The notes below the pieces were generated by a model. It made no database searches, was not told the origin of the DNA, and saw only the letters and a list, made by a program, of their open reading frames with translations. Below are positions 60,218 through 64,000 of a stretch of DNA of 64,000 nt, piece after piece. Position numbers and translations under genes: made by a program. Where the stretch lies: contig JAHRBC010000002.1 in assembly GCA_022702545.1 (NCBI GenBank), forward strand, positions 6,820,001 through 6,884,000. Reading direction: 5' to 3'. Source of the DNA: Phycomyces nitens. Lineage: Eukaryota; Mucoromycota; Mucoromycetes; Mucorales; Phycomycetaceae. Position 1 is the stretch's first letter. Every line of letters begins with the position of its first letter.

Positions 60218-63200
60218 ATGGGTGTCGACTCTATTCGTATTGGAACCCTCAATGCTAGAGGGCTCCTGTCTGCCGTCACTAGTCCACGCTCCCCTAAACG
60301 TCTCCTCATCCGTCATTTACGCTCTTTGTCACCACGTCTTTCCTTACTTGCCCTTCAAGAAACCCATCTCCTCCCTGAACACCACTCCTCTGCTCAACTC
60401 ATTTTCCAAGCACAATCCAGTTTCTGGACCCCTCACTGCGGCCTCTTGTCTCTCGACCCCCTCCTCTCATTGACCCACATATATACCTTGCCAGATGGCC
60501 GTGCTTTAGCCGTCCAGGTCACTCACAACGATAACCGTGTAGAACCCTTTGTGGTGATCGTACTTTATGCTCCAAGTACCTCCACTCACCGCCGATCCTT
60601 CCTCCCAGAGATGGCTACAGTCTTTCCTTCTCTTACCTCACTGCCAGTATTTTTATTGGGAGACTTCAACTGCAACTTACGACGGAGAAACAGTGCTCCC
60701 ATATCATGGCTTGCATATCTCCAAGGCAACTATGTTGATGCTATAACTGTCCCCACTGCTCCTCCCCTCCCCACATTTCACAGCTCTCGCACTCGCATCT
60801 GTATTGATTACATATTTCGCCCCCAAGAGATCATTACATCGTCCCCCAACGTTCTTTTCCTCAACCCAAGCTGGACTGATCATAGTCTGCTCACCACCGA
60901 CATACCTCTGGCACGGCCGTCCGGCCCTGGTGTATGGCGGTTTAATACGATATTCCTAGACCATGACGAGTTTGAAACTCAATTGGAAAGACTGCTTGAC
61001 TTGGCATACACTACTGAAGATGTACTGGCCTCCCCTGGTCTGCGATGGGGCGCTCTCAAACAATCCGTAAAGCAGCTGGCATCTGTTTATGGTACCAAAT
61101 TCCATAGGAGGGTCCGGTCTGTAGAAGCCTCACTCAATCGTACACATTCCCGCCTTATATGTGATTCACCCTCTCCGGCACTCGCTTATATAGAGGCGCG
61201 CATCGCCGAATTTCAGATGTCTCGATCAACCAACCTTGCTCAGCGAGCTGGCATGAAGTGGTTCGAGTTGGGTGAGCAATCCAACAAATACTTCTTCCAA
61301 ACGATCAAACGGCGCTCGGCGTCAAAGTCGATCACGTCCCTCACAGACCCAATCACCAACACAACTCTCACTGACACTGCTGACATTCTTGGTCATACAC
61401 GTTCTTTCTACCACGCATTGTACACAGAAGACCCAATAGATCTCTCTGCTGCTCACTCGCTATTATCAAACTTCCCTACCTCAGACTACTTGTCTTCTAC
61501 CAGCGCTTCAAAACTTGTCAATCCTATAACTCTGCACGACATTGACAGTACAACCGCAGAGACACCCAATAACTCTAGCCCTGGGTTGGATGGACTCTCT
61601 TATCCGCTGTGGAAACGCCTCTTACAACACCCTTATGTTCAGACTCTGGCCGTTGAAGTATACAACGATGCGCTGTATGGGGGTTTTCCCCCTTCTTGGC
61701 TAGAGACTGTTTTGGTTTTGCTACCCAAAGCTGGCGACCCTTGCTCCCTCAAAAACTGGCGGCCGATATCGCTCATCAACTGTGATGCAAAACTATTTAC
61801 CAAAATATTCACAGCTCGTCTGCGTTACTGTCTTTCTCCACTGATCACACCATTTCAGACTGGTTTCATGGCTAATCGCTTTATCGCCGACAATGGCCTG
61901 CTAACCCGTTTAACGATGTATCATGCCCAGATCACCCAAGACCCCGGTGTAGCCCTTCTTCTTGACCAAGAGAAAGCTTATGACAGAGTCCACCCTACTT
62001 ACCTCCGATTAGTCATGTCCCGACTGGGCTTACCGATGGTGTTCGTTGATGCGGTTTGCGCCCTCTTCTTTGCCACTCAGATACATGTTAACGTCAATGG
62101 GTATATCTCTACACCATTCCCACAGGGGAGAGGCCTTAGACAGGGAGACCCTCTCTCGCCTCTACTTTTCAACATCGCCTTCGAACCCCTTCTTCGCTCA
62201 ATCCTAGCCTCACCAAATTTGCCTGGATTTCGGTTTTGATCGCCCTCTTTTCTGCCCTCTCTCTCACCTACTCAAGAACCTTCACCACTCAAACTGCTTG
62301 CGTATGCTGACGACCTGCTTGTTTTCCTTTCGGAACCCGCATAGTTGGATCATCTGCGACTGCTCTTGTCCACCTTTGGCCGTGCATCCAACGCTAGGGT
62401 AAACCTTGACAAGACTGTGGCAGTCGCTTTATCAGGAAACTTTGTCCCGGACTGGGGCCCTATTCTCGATGGTGCCAATATACTATGTCGACACGATTGG
62501 CATGAGGCCAACGCGGTTAGATACCTTGGTTTTCCGCTGACCTCACACCCAGCTCAACTTGAATCCTTCTGTGCCAAAATCGTTAACAGCCTCACTCGAC
62601 AATGTGACATTCTCTCCCAACGTGGACTATCTGTGCACGGCAAGGGCCTAATTGCCAACTCTCTTTTGCTTAGCTCTGTCTGGCATATTCTCTATGTTAC
62701 CCCTGTGCCGCCCGCCTTCTTCACTACAATACGCTCTCTCATCCGCTCCTACCTTCGTCTTGGATTTGGGTGTCCCAGCTGGGAAAAACTCTGTCTTCCC
62801 CGATCTGCTGGTGGCCTCAGTCTGCTTGATCCTGACAGACAACAACAAGCCCTACAGTTGCGATGGATTCTCCCTCTTCTCCGACGTCAGTCCGTTACAA
62901 CTCCACCCTCCAGACCTTTCTCCTTTCTCCTTTCTCCTTCCCTTCTTAGACTTTCTCCTCCCGCTTTACTTTCGCACACCTTCTGTCACTGCTGCTCTGC
63001 TACATCCCGGTAGCACTGCTAATTGCCCTAAGCCTTTGACACCCCTACATCGTGCCATCTCTCGATTGTTCTCTTCGCCTCTTCCTTCCGACATACGCCT
63101 CGATCCTCAGTTCTTGATTCATTTTCCTTTGGCTGCTGTATGGACTGCGACTCCCCCGTTTGCACTGCCAAAGATCAATCTCAAGCAGATTTTCGTATCC

Positions 63201-63968
63201 GATGCCTTTTTTATTACACCCCATGGGTACCTACAAAGGCGTGCTATCACCAACCTCCCTCGTGCAAGAACCCGCATCCGACGTCTTTTCTACTTGTTTG
63301 ATTATGGTCAAATTTCTTCTGTCCCTTGGTTTCATTCGTACTTGGCAGGTACATATGTACCTGTTGATCTACCGCACCCCAATGACCTATCCTCTCTACT
63401 GTCTCAAATTCGTGATGACAATGTGCCTCTCCGCTCGGCTACTACATCTTCACTACGGCGACATATTCGACCACCCCCACCCACGCCCTTTCTCCCCAGT
63501 GCTGCATGGCGGCGTTTTTGGCGGCTTGACATTACTCAACAGTGCCGTACCGTCTGGTGGAAAGCTCTGTGGGGGACCATACCGACACGAAGCCGCCTCA
63601 GCTACATTATCCCGACTGTAGTTGCTTCTCCATACTGTCCTCTCTGCTCGGTTCCTATTGAAGACCAACTTCATTTCTTCTTCGAGTGCTTCCAGAAACG
63701 AGGGGTATGGACAACCGTTCTTTCTCGGTACCTTCCCACATGGACCATGGCTGGTGTGCTGACCATGTTTAGTCAATGCATTCTCCCCGCTCAAGACCAG
63801 CATTAAAACACACGTTTGCTTGTGGTGGCGATCACAGCACAAGAGATCTGGCGTGCCCATTGGGGCTTCATTTTCGATGAAACTCCATTCCGAACTGAGG
63901 TGGTAGCTGACAAGGCATGTAGTATTATCGAGGTTTTCTTGGCTTTATCACTACACAAATCTCTATAG
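60218..63968 (+). pseudogene. LINE ORF2 (APE endonuclease - reverse transcriptase), broken by three stops and one frameshift
   Basis: Endonuclease motifs: GTLNARGL, LQETHLL, LLGDFNCNL and a WTDHSLL end (catalytic Asn, Glu, Asp-Asn, Asp-His). Reverse transcriptase: NWRPISLINCDAKLFTKI, FQTGFMANRFIADN, LLDQEKAYDRV, GLRQGDPLSPLLFN and KLLAYADDLLVF (62291-62326). C-terminal zinc knuckle: CPLCSVPIEDQLHFFFEC, then EIWRAHWGFIFDETPF. Damage: TGA at 62237-62239, TAG at 62342-62344, a one-base frame change near 62900, and TAA at 63804-63806. Everything else is in order, so the inactivation is recent. Confidence 0.85.
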
Positions 63969-64000
63969 CTCCTTTTATTTTATCTATAACTTTTCTTTCG

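Larger units (their letters stand above)
58803..64000 (+). mobile_element. Nearly complete APE-type LINE, runs to the window end
   Basis: Non-LTR retroposon with ORF1 (58856-60217) and ORF2 (60218 to about 63968). Only a few inactivating changes are seen, so it is the youngest copy here. The coding sense strand is pyrimidine-rich. Its 5' end lies against the opposite-strand LINE fragment ending at 58802. The 3' tail is cut by the window end. Confidence 0.88.

Noticed and set aside
1..64000. tRNA, rRNA or riboswitch genes
   Set aside because: No cloverleaf with A/B-box promoter, no rRNA-like conserved stretch and no riboswitch core noticed on either strand; a covariance-model scan would be decisive.

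Overview
The window is nuclear DNA of a filamentous fungus of the Mucoromycota, almost certainly Mucorales. Genes carry short introns with GT..AG (some GC..AG) borders, intergenic DNA is strongly AT-rich, and several APE-type LINE retroposons are present. The key is gene order: a triose-phosphate-transporter-family gene (13122-14633, minus), a lone HMG-box gene (26486-27121, plus) and a large NFX1/ZNFX1-type RNA helicase gene (27698-32008, plus). This tptA - sex - rnhA order is the mating-type (sex) locus known from Phycomyces, Mucor and Rhizopus. I cannot tell SexM from SexP by eye, nor name the species.

Left part (1-14.6 kb): a tandem pair of ten- and nine-exon genes on the minus strand encodes homologues of Treslin/TICRR (the metazoan counterpart of yeast Sld3, a replication-origin firing factor). 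Promoter and first exon of the two copies are nearly identical although the rest has diverged strongly, which looks like gene conversion. Then come an alginate-lyase-family gene with a 13-nt micro-exon, and tptA.

Sex interval (14.6-27.7 kb): about 11.9 kb separate tptA from the HMG gene. They hold a decayed LINE 3' part, an intact F-box/leucine-rich gene, a second long decayed LINE and a very AT-rich stretch. This is larger than the few-kb loci I recall for Mucor and Phycomyces.

Middle (27.7-37.8 kb): ordinary gene-dense DNA with rnhA, a fungal_trans (MHR) regulator without a visible zinc cluster, a four-helix membrane protein gene, and a divergent SPRY-domain gene with a PPxY motif resembling Ssh4/Ear1 Rsp5 adaptors.

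Right part (37.8-64 kb): a gene-poor stretch with RT debris, a 5'-truncated LINE (minus), a relatively GC-rich three-exon gene of unknown function (48714-50146) whose 3' end forms four successive hairpins, a 30-bp tandem repeat, an internally deleted LINE (minus), a second F-box/LRR gene (plus), a Tc1/mariner remnant, another LINE fragment (minus) and a nearly complete LINE (plus) running to the window end. Both F-box genes sit head-to-head with a LINE 5' end. A 1.3-kb LINE 5' part at 20.5-21.8 kb recurs inverted at 57.5-58.8 kb, so HMG and rnhA lie between inverted repeats.
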